NCBI GenBank assembly: GCA_964630925.1
Contig: CAZVZK010000020.1
Span: 1 to 64,000 of the forward strand
DNA length: 64,000 bases
Origin: RGDT01 sp964630925
GTDB taxonomy: Bacteria > Planctomycetota > Planctomycetia > Gemmatales > Gemmataceae
Reading direction: 5' to 3'
The notes under the pieces were generated by a model. The model had not been told where the DNA came from, searched no databases, and was given only the letters and a program-made list of their open reading frames with translations. Numbering within the stretch: the stretch's first letter is position 1; every line of letters starts with the position of its first letter. The position numbers and the translations under genes are program-made. Shown in pieces: positions 33,432 to 42,341 of the stretch.

Positions 33432-33688
33432 CCGTCACCGCCATCCGCCGGAGAGCCGCCACGGCTCATGGGTGGTGGCGAGCCTCCCGTCGCCACACAA
33501 CCGTTGAGCCGGGGTGGGGGTTGGACGGGAGGAAACGGGTGGTGGCCTGGGAGGGGCGGATTGCATTGCATTTCAGACCCCCAGACACACCACACGGGGG
33601 CGGCGCCACAGGCCGAGGGCGAGGGCATTCTCGACCACCCGGCGGCGCAGGCCCTCCTCGCCGACGCCGGAGCCCAGGGGTGAGGTAG

Positions 33689-35350
33689 ATGCTCCACGAC
33701 CTGATCCCGCGCCTCCTCGCCGCCGAGCGCTTCACCGCCCCCGGCGTCCGCCTCGCCATCGCCTCCGGAAGTGAGACCATCCCCTGGGAAATGTTCCAGG
33801 GGCGTCTCCTGCCGATCCCGCAGACCCGGCAGCAGCGCACGTTCGAGAGCTGGAACGTCCACGTCATGCTGCCCGACGGGCCGTCGCCCGAGCCCGTCGT
33901 GTCGGTGAAGGTGGATGGCCGGGTGTACGTCGTGCGCGGCGTCGAGTGCGACGTGTGGGAGGGCGAGGGGGAGGGCGTCATCGAGGCCGCCCGCCGCCGC
34001 CGCTGGGTGCGCGAATTGGTCGCCGATCTGCCGGCCGATGAACATCTGGAGGAGGAGCTGACGCTCGCGCTGGAGCGGGCCTTCACCGGGACGGCGCTGC
34101 CCCTGATGCCGCACGAGTCGCCGCACCCGCTGTACTCATTCGGCCTGCTCGCGTATCAGCCGCCGGGGCCGTTCGACTCCCACAGGCTAGAGTTCCTCGT
34201 CCGCTCCATCGACGGCGGCGACATCGGCCGCGTCGCGGAGGCGCTCGCGGAGGCGTTCACGGCCGGCGAGGTCATGCGCCTCCTGAAGCGTCTGTTCCTC
34301 GGCGTTTCGCTGTCGCCGTGGACCGCCTTCGTGCCGCGCCTGTTCACGCTCATCGAGCGCTCCCACCTGACGCCTTACGATCAGGCCGCCTTCCAGGCAT
34401 GGCTCCTCACGCTCGTCTGCCGGCATCTGACCGCCTACGACCTCATCACGTTCCACCACCGCGGGGCGAATTACCCCGACGCCCTGCTCCTCGACGAATC
34501 CCTCTCGCGGCTCCTCGCCCTGCTGCGACGCGACCCGGCCCTCGCGGATCGGCCTGTCCGCCGCGCCCTGCGCCAGGCGTTCCTCCTACGCCGGTCCTAC
34601 GAGGGCCACCCGGTGCCCGACGCGCCGACCTCGCCCGGCGAGCAGGAGCGCGTCCACCCCGCCGGCCATCCGCGTGTGCCCGACGAGCAGATGTCCGACG
34701 TGCGCGCCAGGCTCCGCAAGCTGTTCACCGAGCCGTCCGGCATCACGCCGTTGCTGTCGCACCAGGCCGTCGCCGACCTCGATGAGCCGGAGGAGCTGGA
34801 GGAGCTGGGGGCGGCGGTGTACCTCGACCGCCCGCTCGGCGTGGGCAAGGCCGCCGTCGAGCCGGACGCCACGCCGGCGCTGGCGACACTCGCCTTCAGC
34901 CGCACCCTGGCGACGGCCCGCCTGCACATGCTCAAGGACGCCGGCCTGATCGACGCGGCCCGGCTGGAAGCCCTGCGGGCGCGATTGGACTTCCCCGGGG
35001 TGCCGCTGTCCGCCGTCGGCCCCGCCCCGCATCAGGCGACGGTCAGCCTCGCCGACGCGGGGCGCGTTGCCCCTGACTTCGTCCTCCGCCGCACGGTCCC
35101 CGGCAGCCTCCGCCGCCTCCTGTCGCTATTCGACTGGGCGACGCTGCCGACGGACGGCTGGGAGGTCGTCACGTTGGTGTCGTCGGGGCGGCTGATGATC
35201 CACGGGCCGATGATCGAGCTGGAGATCGACATGTCGCAGGGCTACGCATCGCGGCGGGGCGTCGAGTACCCGGCGGCGGGGCTGCGGGCGGTGTCCGTGG
35301 GGGGGCGGCCCGCGGACGTGGCCGTCAGGCCCCGAGATCCCGGTCCATGA
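33689..35350 (+). CDS. Large hypothetical protein
   Basis: A 553-residue soluble protein I do not recognise. No signal peptide or membrane segment is present. The N-terminal 100 residues are beta-rich (WNVHVMLPDGPSPEPVVSVKVDGRVYVV). The central part is strongly helical, with a possible Arg/Leu-rich bundle (RRALRQAFLLRRSYEGHPV). The C-terminal 100 residues are again beta-like. A GGTGAGGTAG stretch precedes the ATG. The preceding 257 bases contain a bulged hairpin (CTCCCGTC...GACGGGAG near 33487-33530) and no convincing gene. Its 3-prime end overlaps the convergent GNAT-like gene by 26 bases. Confidence 0.65.
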   Translation: MLHDLIPRLLAAERFTAPGVRLAIASGSETIPWEMFQGRLLPIPQTRQQRTFESWNVHVMLPDGPSPEPVVSVKVDGRVYVVRGVECDVWEGEGEGVIEAARRRRWVRELVADLPADEHLEEELTLALERAFTGTALPLMPHESPHPLYSFGLLAYQPPGPFDSHRLEFLVRSIDGGDIGRVAEALAEAFTAGEVMRLLKRLFLGVSLSPWTAFVPRLFTLIERSHLTPYDQAAFQAWLLTLVCRHLTAYDLITFHHRGANYPDALLLDESLSRLLALLRRDPALADRPVRRALRQAFLLRRSYEGHPVPDAPTSPGEQERVHPAGHPRVPDEQMSDVRARLRKLFTEPSGITPLLSHQAVADLDEPEELEELGAAVYLDRPLGVGKAAVEPDATPALATLAFSRTLATARLHMLKDAGLIDAARLEALRARLDFPGVPLSAVGPAPHQATVSLADAGRVAPDFVLRRTVPGSLRRLLSLFDWATLPTDGWEVVTLVSSGRLMIHGPMIELEIDMSQGYASRRGVEYPAAGLRAVSVGGRPADVAVRPRDPGP

Positions 35351-35978
35351 GGATCGTCCCGATGTGGCCCTCGATCGTCTCGAAGACGCGGCGGCCCTTG
35401 TAGACGTATTCCTTGTACCTCACGGTCAGGCGCTCGATGAAGCCGGCGCGGCGGAAGATCGCCTGCGAGACCGTGCCCGTCGCCTCCGTGACCGCCATGC
35501 GGTAGCCGCGCCGGACGCCGTTGTCGAGGGCGGCGGCGAGGAGGTTCTGCCCGATCTTCCTCCCGCCGTGGGCGTGCCCCACGCCGACCATGAACAGGTG
35601 CAGGTACCCGCCGGGATGCACGTCGCGCCCCTTGCGGTACTCGTCGTCCATCGCCGCGAGCATCGTCAGGGTCGGCTGGAACTTCTCACCCAGGAGCGCG
35701 AAGCCGTCGGGGGCCGGGGAGCAGAAGTCCTCGGTCAGGAAGGCGCCGACCATCTCGCCGCTGGCCACGTCCCGCGCCACCGGCGTGAGCTGCTGGGCGA
35801 CGGCCATCGGGCCGAAGAGCTTTACGAAATCGACCAGCTCGCGGTGCGTGTAGCCGCTCGCGATCGCCATCGGCTCGTGCCTGCCGAAGCAGACGGCGAG
35901 CAGCTCCGCCATCTCCTCGATGTCGCCCGATTGACAGAGGGCGTAGCGCACCCCCATCTCCTCGCGCAGGGTCGTCAT
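35325..35978 (-). CDS. GNAT-family acetyltransferase-like protein
   Basis: A 217-residue protein with a GNAT-like plan: an N-terminal helix pair (SGDIEEMAELLAVCFGRHEP), strand GYLHLFMVGVGHAHGGRKIGQNLLAAALDNG corresponding to the acetyl-CoA pyrophosphate loop (here HGGRKIG, close to R/QxxGxG/A), and a C-terminal AIFRRAGF motif typical of GNAT enzymes. Acceptor substrate unknown. GGAG lies eight bases before the ATG; the much longer upstream frame is not supported. The last 26 bases overlap the convergent hypothetical gene. Confidence 0.75.
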   Translation of the reverse strand: MTTLREEMGVRYALCQSGDIEEMAELLAVCFGRHEPMAIASGYTHRELVDFVKLFGPMAVAQQLTPVARDVASGEMVGAFLTEDFCSPAPDGFALLGEKFQPTLTMLAAMDDEYRKGRDVHPGGYLHLFMVGVGHAHGGRKIGQNLLAAALDNGVRRGYRMAVTEATGTVSQAIFRRAGFIERLTVRYKEYVYKGRRVFETIEGHIGTILMDRDLGA

Positions 35979-36000
35979 CGGTGCATCTCCGAATCGGGCC

Positions 36001-36243
36001 TCACTTGACGGCCCACCAGAGGAGGCCCGCCGCGCACACCGCCAGCAGCGCGGTGCCGGCCAACACCCCACGCAGATAGCCGCCGACGATCTCGCGCTCG
36101 GGCCGGCCGTCGCTGCCCCTGTATCGACCCCCGCACGCGGCACAACGTACGAGCCCGTACAGCCACGGGGCCAGGAATCCGCCCCAGGCGACGTGCCGCA
36201 CGGCGACGGCCTCATGACCACCACAGGACGGGCAACGCGCCAT
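36001..36243 (-). CDS. Small zinc-ribbon membrane protein
   Basis: An 80-residue protein. It begins ARCPSCGG and has a second CAACGG, together a four-cysteine zinc ribbon, followed by a C-terminal membrane helix (GVLAGTALLAVCAAGLLWW). Likely a cytoplasmic zinc ribbon anchored in the inner membrane. It lies 22 bases upstream of the GNAT-like gene on the same strand and is probably co-transcribed. Role unknown. Confidence 0.7.
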   Translation of the reverse strand: MARCPSCGGHEAVAVRHVAWGGFLAPWLYGLVRCAACGGRYRGSDGRPEREIVGGYLRGVLAGTALLAVCAAGLLWWAVK

Positions 36244-36322
36244 CGGTCCGCCTCCACACCACGGACCATCACACACCACGCGGCGGCCCCTGTCAAGTGC
36301 CCGCGGACGGTGAACGGGGGGG

Positions 36323-36532
36323 CTACTCTTCCAGGCCGGATGCCGCCCCGGCCAGAGCGCCGACTGCGGCGCAGGCGAGCACCACGAGGCAGGCCGTCGC
36401 CCAGCGCCATTCACCGGCGAGGGCGGCGATGAGCGCGGCGGCCCCGATGCCCCCGACGGCGCCGCCCAGGCCGCCGACGGCGGCGCCGAGGAGCCTGGAC
36501 CGCCGCGGCGGCCCGGCGCGGGTGCCCACCAT
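36323..36532 (-). CDS. Small glycine-rich membrane protein
   Basis: A 69-residue protein with two predicted membrane helices rich in Gly and Ala (LLGAAVGGLGGAVGGIGAAALIAALAG interrupted by W-R-W, then TACLVVLACAAVGALAGAASG). Low complexity makes it less certain than its neighbours, but the frame is intact and begins ten bases after the porin gene on the same strand. Confidence 0.5.
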   Translation of the reverse strand: MVGTRAGPPRRSRLLGAAVGGLGGAVGGIGAAALIAALAGEWRWATACLVVLACAAVGALAGAASGLEE

Positions 36533-36541
36533 GCTCTCGCC

Positions 36542-38242
36542 TCACCAGCGGTAGGAGTACTGGAGGTAGACGTAATCCGGCGACTGGCGGCCGGCGGCGG
36601 TGGTCGCGGTGCGGCGGATGAACTCGCCGGCGAACAGGTGGGAGTAGCTGATCAGGATGTCCGAGTGCTTCGACAGATGGAAGTTGAAGATGAGGTCGAT
36701 CTCCTGCCCGACCTCGTTGCCCGCCCGGCCCGTGGGGTCGCGGCGGATGGGCACGCCGGCGGCGTTGTACAGCGCGTCGCGCTTGCTGTCGAGGTAGAAG
36801 ACGTGGAGCTGGGCCTGGGCGGTGATCCACGGGGTGGGGTAGGCGATGACGGAGGCGTTCAGGTCGTGGATGTTGCGCCGTCCCACCACGTCGATCCACC
36901 CGAAGTAGTAGTGTCCGAAGGGGAAGAGCTGCTCGAACGTGCCACGCGAGCCGCCGGTGCCCGGCGTGTTGTCGCCCGACGCCCAGTCGTAGTACAGCCA
37001 GAACGTGGGCGTGGCGGGCAGGTCCTTGGCGAAGTACCCGACGCCGGCCGTGGCGGCGCCGGCGGTCAGGCACTGGTTGGAGTAGGTGCCGAGCTGGAGG
37101 ACGCCCTCCACGTCCCAGAGCAGGCCCGACTCGGCGCTGCCGACGAGCCGGGTGCCCACGCTGGTGGTGTTCTGCGGCCCGACGACGCCGGCACGCCCCG
37201 TGGCCGCCGGGCCGGCGCGGTCGAGGTTCAGGCAGTACAGGTCGAGGGCGCGGGTCTTCGTCGGGCGGTAGGTGGCCCACAGGCCGCTGAAGACCACGTT
37301 GTTGTCCACCGAGTCGAAGCGGTTGGCGTCGGGGATGACCGGCTGGACGCAGAAGGCGTCGAGGCTCAGGTGCTCGCCCTTCCAGAACGCCTTGACGCCG
37401 TCGAACGTGCGCCGCGTGTTGACCCACTCCAGCGGCGAGACGAGGCGCTGCGAGCCGTAGAGCAGCTCCTGCCGGCCGACGCGGACGTACACCGGGTGGC
37501 CGGCCACCTCCGCCGCCTTCACGTCCATGAAGGCGTTGAGGAGGTCGGCGCGGTTGCGGTCGACGGGCAGGGCCGGCAGGTCCTGCCAGTAGCTGTCGGC
37601 GGAGAGGAATTCGGCGAAGAAGCGGACGCGGTCCGTGACCCACACGTCGCCGTAGGCACGCAGGCGCGACAGGCCGTAATCGTTGGTGCGCCCGCGGAGC
37701 GGGACGGGGCCGGAGTTGAGGAGGCGGCTGTTGGTCTCGTGGTTGTAGCGGAAGCGGACCTCGCCGCCGGCCGTGACCATGACGCAGTCGTCCAGCAGGC
37801 GGCGCCGCTTCAGACAGTCGAAGAAGTCCAGCTCGGTGTTGGTCGGCTTGTCCAGGTAGCTCCAGTCGATGTCGAAGAATGACATCTGCGCGAGGCTGAA
37901 GCGCGGGTAGGGGTAGGCGGGCGGCTTCTCGCGCCACTCGCCGTTGAGCTGGTCGAGGAGCGAATAAAAGCCGGGGCCCGTCGGCGGGTTGGGGAACCAG
38001 CCGGGCCGGGGGAACGGCTGGATGGGCGGCACCTTCTCCCACCAGGCGGGCGGTTTGGGGCACTCCTTGCAGCCGGCGTCGTCCGCCGGCTTTGTCGCCG
38101 CCTGGAGCGCGGGCGAGGTGGGCTCGCCGCCCGACAGGGGCGTCGGGCCGGGGTGGCCGCCCGGTGGGGTGTGAGACGGGGGGGCCTGGGCCAGCACCCC
38201 ACCGGAGAGGATCAGCAACGCCAGCATCCCTGCACGTTTCAT
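36542..38242 (-). CDS. Alginate-export-like outer-membrane barrel
   Basis: A 566-residue protein with a Sec signal peptide (MKRAGMLALLILSGGVLAQ) and a Pro-rich spacer with CKEC. The rest is a long beta-barrel of the alginate-export (AlgE-like) type: GGEVRFRYNHETNSRL, LSRLRAYGDVWVTDRVRFFAEFLSADS, VGRQELLYGSQRLVSPLEWVN, ending with aromatic YVYLQYSYRW as outer-membrane barrels do. The ligand need not be alginate; the family is broad. No polysaccharide genes are nearby. Confidence 0.82.
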   Translation of the reverse strand: MKRAGMLALLILSGGVLAQAPPSHTPPGGHPGPTPLSGGEPTSPALQAATKPADDAGCKECPKPPAWWEKVPPIQPFPRPGWFPNPPTGPGFYSLLDQLNGEWREKPPAYPYPRFSLAQMSFFDIDWSYLDKPTNTELDFFDCLKRRRLLDDCVMVTAGGEVRFRYNHETNSRLLNSGPVPLRGRTNDYGLSRLRAYGDVWVTDRVRFFAEFLSADSYWQDLPALPVDRNRADLLNAFMDVKAAEVAGHPVYVRVGRQELLYGSQRLVSPLEWVNTRRTFDGVKAFWKGEHLSLDAFCVQPVIPDANRFDSVDNNVVFSGLWATYRPTKTRALDLYCLNLDRAGPAATGRAGVVGPQNTTSVGTRLVGSAESGLLWDVEGVLQLGTYSNQCLTAGAATAGVGYFAKDLPATPTFWLYYDWASGDNTPGTGGSRGTFEQLFPFGHYYFGWIDVVGRRNIHDLNASVIAYPTPWITAQAQLHVFYLDSKRDALYNAAGVPIRRDPTGRAGNEVGQEIDLIFNFHLSKHSDILISYSHLFAGEFIRRTATTAAGRQSPDYVYLQYSYRW

Positions 38243-38379
38243 GGCCGGCCTCCTGCCTGGATGCTGGGGTCATCGTCGCCGCGGCGGGCGCACCGGGAGC
38301 GATCCCACCATCCGGGCCATGTGGCACAGGCGCGGAGGCCCTCACGGCCCGCAGGGCTTACCCAGCCTGCCGGCGTGCG

Positions 38380-38967
38380 TCAGCCCCTCGGCCTCGTCCA
38401 CGTCTCCGACCACGCCAGGCAGCAGCTCGACGCCGGCCTGCCGAAGCGGTCCTGCATGACCACCTGGCCGGCGGCGGCCTCGCCGTCCACCGAGAGCTGC
38501 GCGGCGCGGGCCGGCAGGAAGGTGGTGTAGACGCCGAGAGGGCGGCCCAACGCCCCCGGCGGCATCGTGAGGACGAACGGTTCCATCAGGTCCCACCATG
38601 ACAGGATGATCTCCGCGCCGGAGGAGACGACCCGCTCCTCGACGGTGCTGAGCGAGTGGCCGGTGCGCTCGAAGCGGGCGTCCACGACGGGGAGCGACTC
38701 GTCGGCGAACGGCTTGTGCAGCAGCGTCTCGATGGTGCGCTGGAGGAAGCGGGCGACGCCGGCGTTGTCGGCGTAGACGAGGGGCGTGTCGCCGACGAGC
38801 GGGCTCTCGATGAAGAGGGCGTGGCCCTGGCCGGCGGGCGACCACAGGACGCGCCAGTGGCTGGTGCGGTGGACGAAGGTCTTGCCGCCGTCGTCGGAGA
38901 GGCGGAGGAAGGAGTTCTCCCCGGTCATGACGGGGTCGTGCGGGTCGACGAGCTGCGGCTCTGCCAT
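38380..38967 (-). CDS. Hypothetical protein
   Basis: A 195-residue soluble protein of unknown family. It begins MAEPQLVDPHDPVMTGENSFLRLSDD and is mainly beta-strand with WRVLWSPAGQGHALFIESPL and MPPGALGRPLGVYTTFLPA. No catalytic motif is visible. A competing overlapping frame gives an Arg/His-rich protein and was discarded. It lies downstream of the YrhB-like gene on the same strand. Confidence 0.6.
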   Translation of the reverse strand: MAEPQLVDPHDPVMTGENSFLRLSDDGGKTFVHRTSHWRVLWSPAGQGHALFIESPLVGDTPLVYADNAGVARFLQRTIETLLHKPFADESLPVVDARFERTGHSLSTVEERVVSSGAEIILSWWDLMEPFVLTMPPGALGRPLGVYTTFLPARAAQLSVDGEAAAGQVVMQDRFGRPASSCCLAWSETWTRPRG

Positions 38968-39047
38968 GAGGACGCTCCATTCAGGGGAGGCGTCAGTCTA
39001 GCGGCCGGAAGGGAGGGCGTCCCGGCGCGGCGGCAGAGCGATCGTCG

Positions 39048-39620
39048 TCAGGTGCGGCCTGCTGGGCCGCGCGTTTTCGGGTCGGTGGCGTGTTCGCGCA
39101 GCTCATACTCGCAGCAGCCGGACGCATCGATCTCGTCGAACACGTCCACCCGATGCCAGAAGGCCTGATCGGTGAAACGGCAGGGGAGGGCGTGGAGCAG
39201 AATGCGGAGCTGATCGCGGGTGTACGGCCGGGGGATGCGCCAGACCGTGCCGTGGGCGTCCTCGGGGGCCACCCACGTCATGCCGAGCCGCTCCAGCAGC
39301 CCGAGTGCTCTTGCGGGGTCGGAGGCCGAGACGATCGCCAGGTCGTAGCGCTCGTACTTGAAGCCCCGCTCGTAGTTGGCGATCCATTGCTCCGCCGGGT
39401 AGGCGGAGCCGAAGCGGAAGATGCGGCCGTCCGCCCGCTCCACGATGAAGCCACCCACCCCGAGCAACATCTGCTCCCTGTCGCCGGATGCGACGAAGGC
39501 AAGGCTCTGCGCGAGGAAGTACCAGCCGTAGGGCTTCTCGACGGTCGCCGATTCGACTAACGCGAGATCGGGGCCGATCTCGGCGAGGGCGATCATCCTC
39601 GCCTCCTCGTAGGCGATCAT
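39048..39620 (-). CDS. YrhB/Imm35-like protein
   Basis: A 190-residue protein whose first 100 residues match the YrhB (immunity protein 35) fold: YEEARMIALAEIG, KPYGWYFLAQS, VGGFIVERADGRIFRFGSAYPAEQWIANYE. The C-terminal half is an extra domain with RALGLLERLGMTWVAPEDA. Imm35 proteins are predicted to protect against polymorphic toxins, although many stand alone and may be housekeeping stress proteins. No toxin is adjacent. AGGAGG directly precedes the chosen ATG; an ATG six codons earlier is less likely. Confidence 0.7.
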   Translation of the reverse strand: MIAYEEARMIALAEIGPDLALVESATVEKPYGWYFLAQSLAFVASGDREQMLLGVGGFIVERADGRIFRFGSAYPAEQWIANYERGFKYERYDLAIVSASDPARALGLLERLGMTWVAPEDAHGTVWRIPRPYTRDQLRILLHALPCRFTDQAFWHRVDVFDEIDASGCCEYELREHATDPKTRGPAGRT

Positions 39621-39667
39621 CGGGGCCTCCTGTCTCATTCACCGAGGTGACACCAGACGCGGTGTGT

Positions 39668-40273
39668 TCAGTCGTGACGCTCGGCCTCGGCGACGGCCGC
39701 CAACAGCGCCCCCAGCACCCCCGCCACGTTGTCGAGGTAGTAGCGCCGCGCGTCCAGCTCGGCCGAGTCGCCGACGAGGCGGAGGAACTGCCACGCCTCC
39801 CCGGTGGTGACGCAGCCGTACAGCGGCGCGCCGGTCCGCCCGCCAGCCTCGTTGAACACCCGCGCCGCGACCATCTGGGCGATGCACTGGCCGAGGCCCG
39901 CCTCCACGTCGTTCTTCTTGGCCTCCACCACGGCCACGACGGGCACACGCAGCGGCGGGACCGGCGGGCCGAGCGCCAGCAGGAAGTCGCACTCGCCGGA
40001 CAGGCCGCGTGCGGCGTCAACGTCGAGGCGCTGGCCCGAGAAGATGGCCATCCGGTCGCCCGACAGCTCGCGGGCGGCCAGGAGGATCGGGACGACGATG
40101 AACTCGCTGCGTGCCTTCTCGCTGATGAGGGCCAGCCTGGTGCCGCGGGCGAGCCAGCCCGGCAGCCAGGCGGGCACAGACGCCGGCGTGATGGCGGGGA
40201 AAAGGTCTGCCTCGCGCACGGACACGCCGAGCGAGCTGATGGCTGATTCCAGGGTGAATTCGCTGAAAGCCAT
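39668..40273 (-). CDS. PD-(D/E)XK-like hypothetical protein
   Basis: A 201-residue soluble protein. It has a nuclease-like core: GECDFLLAL (acidic Asp), strand VPVVAVVEAKKND (ExK) and helix GLGQCIAQMVAARVFN, the usual order of PD-(D/E)XK enzymes. Proteins of this size and pattern are common as uncharacterised genes in planctomycetes and cyanobacteria; DNA cleavage has not been shown for them as far as I know. The start is MAFSEFTLESAI; the 12-residue upstream extension is unlikely. It is upstream of the YrhB-like gene on the same strand, 47 bases apart. Confidence 0.7.
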   Translation of the reverse strand: MAFSEFTLESAISSLGVSVREADLFPAITPASVPAWLPGWLARGTRLALISEKARSEFIVVPILLAARELSGDRMAIFSGQRLDVDAARGLSGECDFLLALGPPVPPLRVPVVAVVEAKKNDVEAGLGQCIAQMVAARVFNEAGGRTGAPLYGCVTTGEAWQFLRLVGDSAELDARRYYLDNVAGVLGALLAAVAEAERHD

Positions 40274-40364
40274 CGCTACGCCCTCGCGGGCTGATAAGGA
40301 GCACGCCACTTACCAGAGCCCCTCAGCCATCACATCGCAATTACCACCCGCTGTCAAGCACGGT

Positions 40365-41546
40365 CTACTTCAACCCGACGGCCACGAGCGAGGCCTCGCC
40401 CTCCCCTCGCCCCCGCCTCCGCGTCACGAAGAAGAAGCGCTCCCCGTCGGTGGCCGGGGAGCAGTACATCTCGGACTTCTCGGACGGGCGGATCTTCCAC
40501 CGCACGCCCCCCTTGAGCCGGTCCGCCGCGTACACCTGCCCCTCCCCCGCCGCGAAGATCACGCTCGCCGAGGTCAGCCTCGGGACCGAGTAGATCGCGC
40601 TGGCCCGCCCCTCCCGCGGGTCGGTGCCGGCCTTCCACAGTAGCTTCCCGTCGCCCTGGCTCAGGCAGTAGACGAGGCCGTCGCACGACGCGAAGTAGAC
40701 GTGTTTCTCGTCCACCACCCCGCCGGATTCGACCCGCCCACCCGTCTCATAACTCCAAACCTTCTTGCCGGTCTTCTTCTCCAGGCTGTAGAAGGACTTG
40801 TCCTGGCTCCCGATGAAGATGTGCTTCTCCGTGACTGCGGCGGCGCCGTGAACCCAGCCGTTCGTCTGGAAGGACCAGAGCCGCTTGCCCGTGGCCGCGT
40901 CCACGGCGATGACCCTGGATTGGTCGAACACGCTGAGGAAGAGGATCGCTCCGTCGCTCACCAGCTCATTCGGCCTGGCCTTCGTGAGCCCGACACGCGC
41001 CCTGGCCCCCGGGAAGCCCGGCGGGTCGGGAGGTGCGTCCGCGATGAAGTCGGACGCCCAGCGTTGCTTGCCGGTCTTCGCGTCCACGGCGTAGAGGTTG
41101 CCGTCGTTGCCGCCGACGTAGACGAGCCCGTGCTTGGCGAGGGCGAGCGTCGGGCCGTCGCAGGAGGTACGGGCGAGGGCCCAGACCTTGGCCCCGTCTT
41201 TGATCGCGGCCGCCGTCAGCCCGTTCTCCGAGGAGAAGTAGACGCGCTCGCCGTCGCTGCTCGGGCGGTGATAGATCCGCGCCCCGTGGTCGTGAACCCA
41301 GGCCTGCTTGCCGTCCTTGCACCGGTAGGCCCGCAGCTCGCCCTTGTCGGTGCCGACGATGACCTTGTCCTTGACGACGAGCGGGTCGTGGGGGTGGTTG
41401 GCGTCGAAGTCGTCCTTCACCTTCCACTCGATGAACGGGGTCGTCTTCTCCTTCTCCTTCGGGACGGGGGCCGACACCCCCACGCCGACGGCGGCGATCA
41501 GGGCGATGCAAGCGGCGATGGCCGCGCCGAGCCGAACACGGGTCAT
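40365..41546 (-). CDS. Exported PQQ-type beta-propeller protein
   Basis: A 393-residue protein with a signal peptide (GAAIAACIALIAAVGVGVSA) and about seven propeller blades of the BamB/PQQ-like type. Each carries the pattern VYVGGNDGNLYAVDAKTGKQRW or similar. No PQQ-enzyme catalytic residues are recognised, so a binding or scaffold role is more likely than dehydrogenase activity. It starts 11 bases after the small upstream gene on the same strand. Confidence 0.85.
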   Translation of the reverse strand: MTRVRLGAAIAACIALIAAVGVGVSAPVPKEKEKTTPFIEWKVKDDFDANHPHDPLVVKDKVIVGTDKGELRAYRCKDGKQAWVHDHGARIYHRPSSDGERVYFSSENGLTAAAIKDGAKVWALARTSCDGPTLALAKHGLVYVGGNDGNLYAVDAKTGKQRWASDFIADAPPDPPGFPGARARVGLTKARPNELVSDGAILFLSVFDQSRVIAVDAATGKRLWSFQTNGWVHGAAAVTEKHIFIGSQDKSFYSLEKKTGKKVWSYETGGRVESGGVVDEKHVYFASCDGLVYCLSQGDGKLLWKAGTDPREGRASAIYSVPRLTSASVIFAAGEGQVYAADRLKGGVRWKIRPSEKSEMYCSPATDGERFFFVTRRRGRGEGEASLVAVGLK

Positions 41547-41557
41547 GGCTTACGTCC

Positions 41558-41887
41558 TCATTCTTCCCCGGACAGGGCCTCCAGCACGCCCCGCGTCTCG
41601 GGGCTGAAAAGCGCTAGCTCCTCCTCGGTCAGGAGCCTGTGTGAGCGGAAGACCAGGAGCTGGAGCAACGCCGTCGAGCGGCGGAAGTCGTTGAACGCCC
41701 GGGCCAGCTCCTTGTCCTGCCGCCGGATCAACTGGAAGATGGCCAGGTAACGCTCGTGGGCGCTCACCCCGGGCTGAACGATGAGCTTGTCGATCTCGGT
41801 GAGGGTGCGCTCGCAGAAGCGCTCCAGCGCGACGGGATGGATCGCGCGGAAGACCTTCCAGTCCGGCTCGCTGATCTGCCTCGTCAT
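41558..41887 (-). CDS. Small conserved hypothetical protein
   Basis: A 109-residue helical protein with DWKVFRAIHPVALERFCERTLTEIDKLI, HERYLAIFQLI and AFNDFRRSTALLQLL. I recognise this as a recurring small family in planctomycetes and cyanobacteria without known function. The FRRSTA motif is its best mark. It forms a probable operon with the downstream PQQ-like gene (11 bases apart). The longer upstream frame is not real. Confidence 0.75.
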   Translation of the reverse strand: MTRQISEPDWKVFRAIHPVALERFCERTLTEIDKLIVQPGVSAHERYLAIFQLIRRQDKELARAFNDFRRSTALLQLLVFRSHRLLTEEELALFSPETRGVLEALSGEE

Positions 41888-41981
41888 GGATGAGCCTCGG
41901 ATCGTGTTTGCTATCTCACTCCTTCCGACCCACGCCGTCAAGCGTCTCCGGGCCGGATTCTCGACTCGGCCGGGAATCGAC

Positions 41982-42341
41982 TTACACCCGGGATGGCAGG
42001 TACACGACGGCCTGGCCCCTGATCTCATCCTCCGGCATGTACCCCGCGATGAGCAGGATATCGTCGATGGCCGAGCCGACGGATTGCTCGTTGGTGGTGG
42101 CGATGAGGCCTGGCATCGGCTCCCCGGCCTCCACGCGCTGCAACGCGAAGCCGACCATCGTGTGCCTGTCGTTGGTGATGAGGACGCGGTTCTCGGACGC
42201 CGCCCAGGCCAGGACGGCGGGGTCAGCGGTGCCTTCGGGAAGCGCATCCTGGACACGCACCAGATCGATCCCCGGCGAGCGGCGGCGCAGGCCGCGGACG
42301 ATCTCGCCGCGCACGTCGGCGTCACTGGCCAGCCGCAGCAT
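41982..42341 (-). CDS. DUF5615 PIN-like protein (putative toxin)
   Basis: A 119-residue protein of the DUF5615 group, a PIN-like nuclease family. It starts LRLASDADVRGEIVRGL with an early Asp, then DLVRVQDA and DPAVLAWAASENRVLITNDRHTM, which carry further acidic residues of the PIN active site. It overlaps the DUF433 gene by 20 bases, the usual arrangement for this toxin-antitoxin-like pair. Activity and target RNA are inferred from the family only. Confidence 0.85.
   Translation of the reverse strand: MLRLASDADVRGEIVRGLRRRSPGIDLVRVQDALPEGTADPAVLAWAASENRVLITNDRHTMVGFALQRVEAGEPMPGLIATTNEQSVGSAIDDILLIAGYMPEDEIRGQAVVYLPSRV

Noticed and set aside
33468..33683. A 71-codon plus-strand frame before the large hypothetical gene
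   Set aside because: Gly/Trp-rich start overlapping a hairpin, no ribosome site; only the last 20 residues look protein-like.
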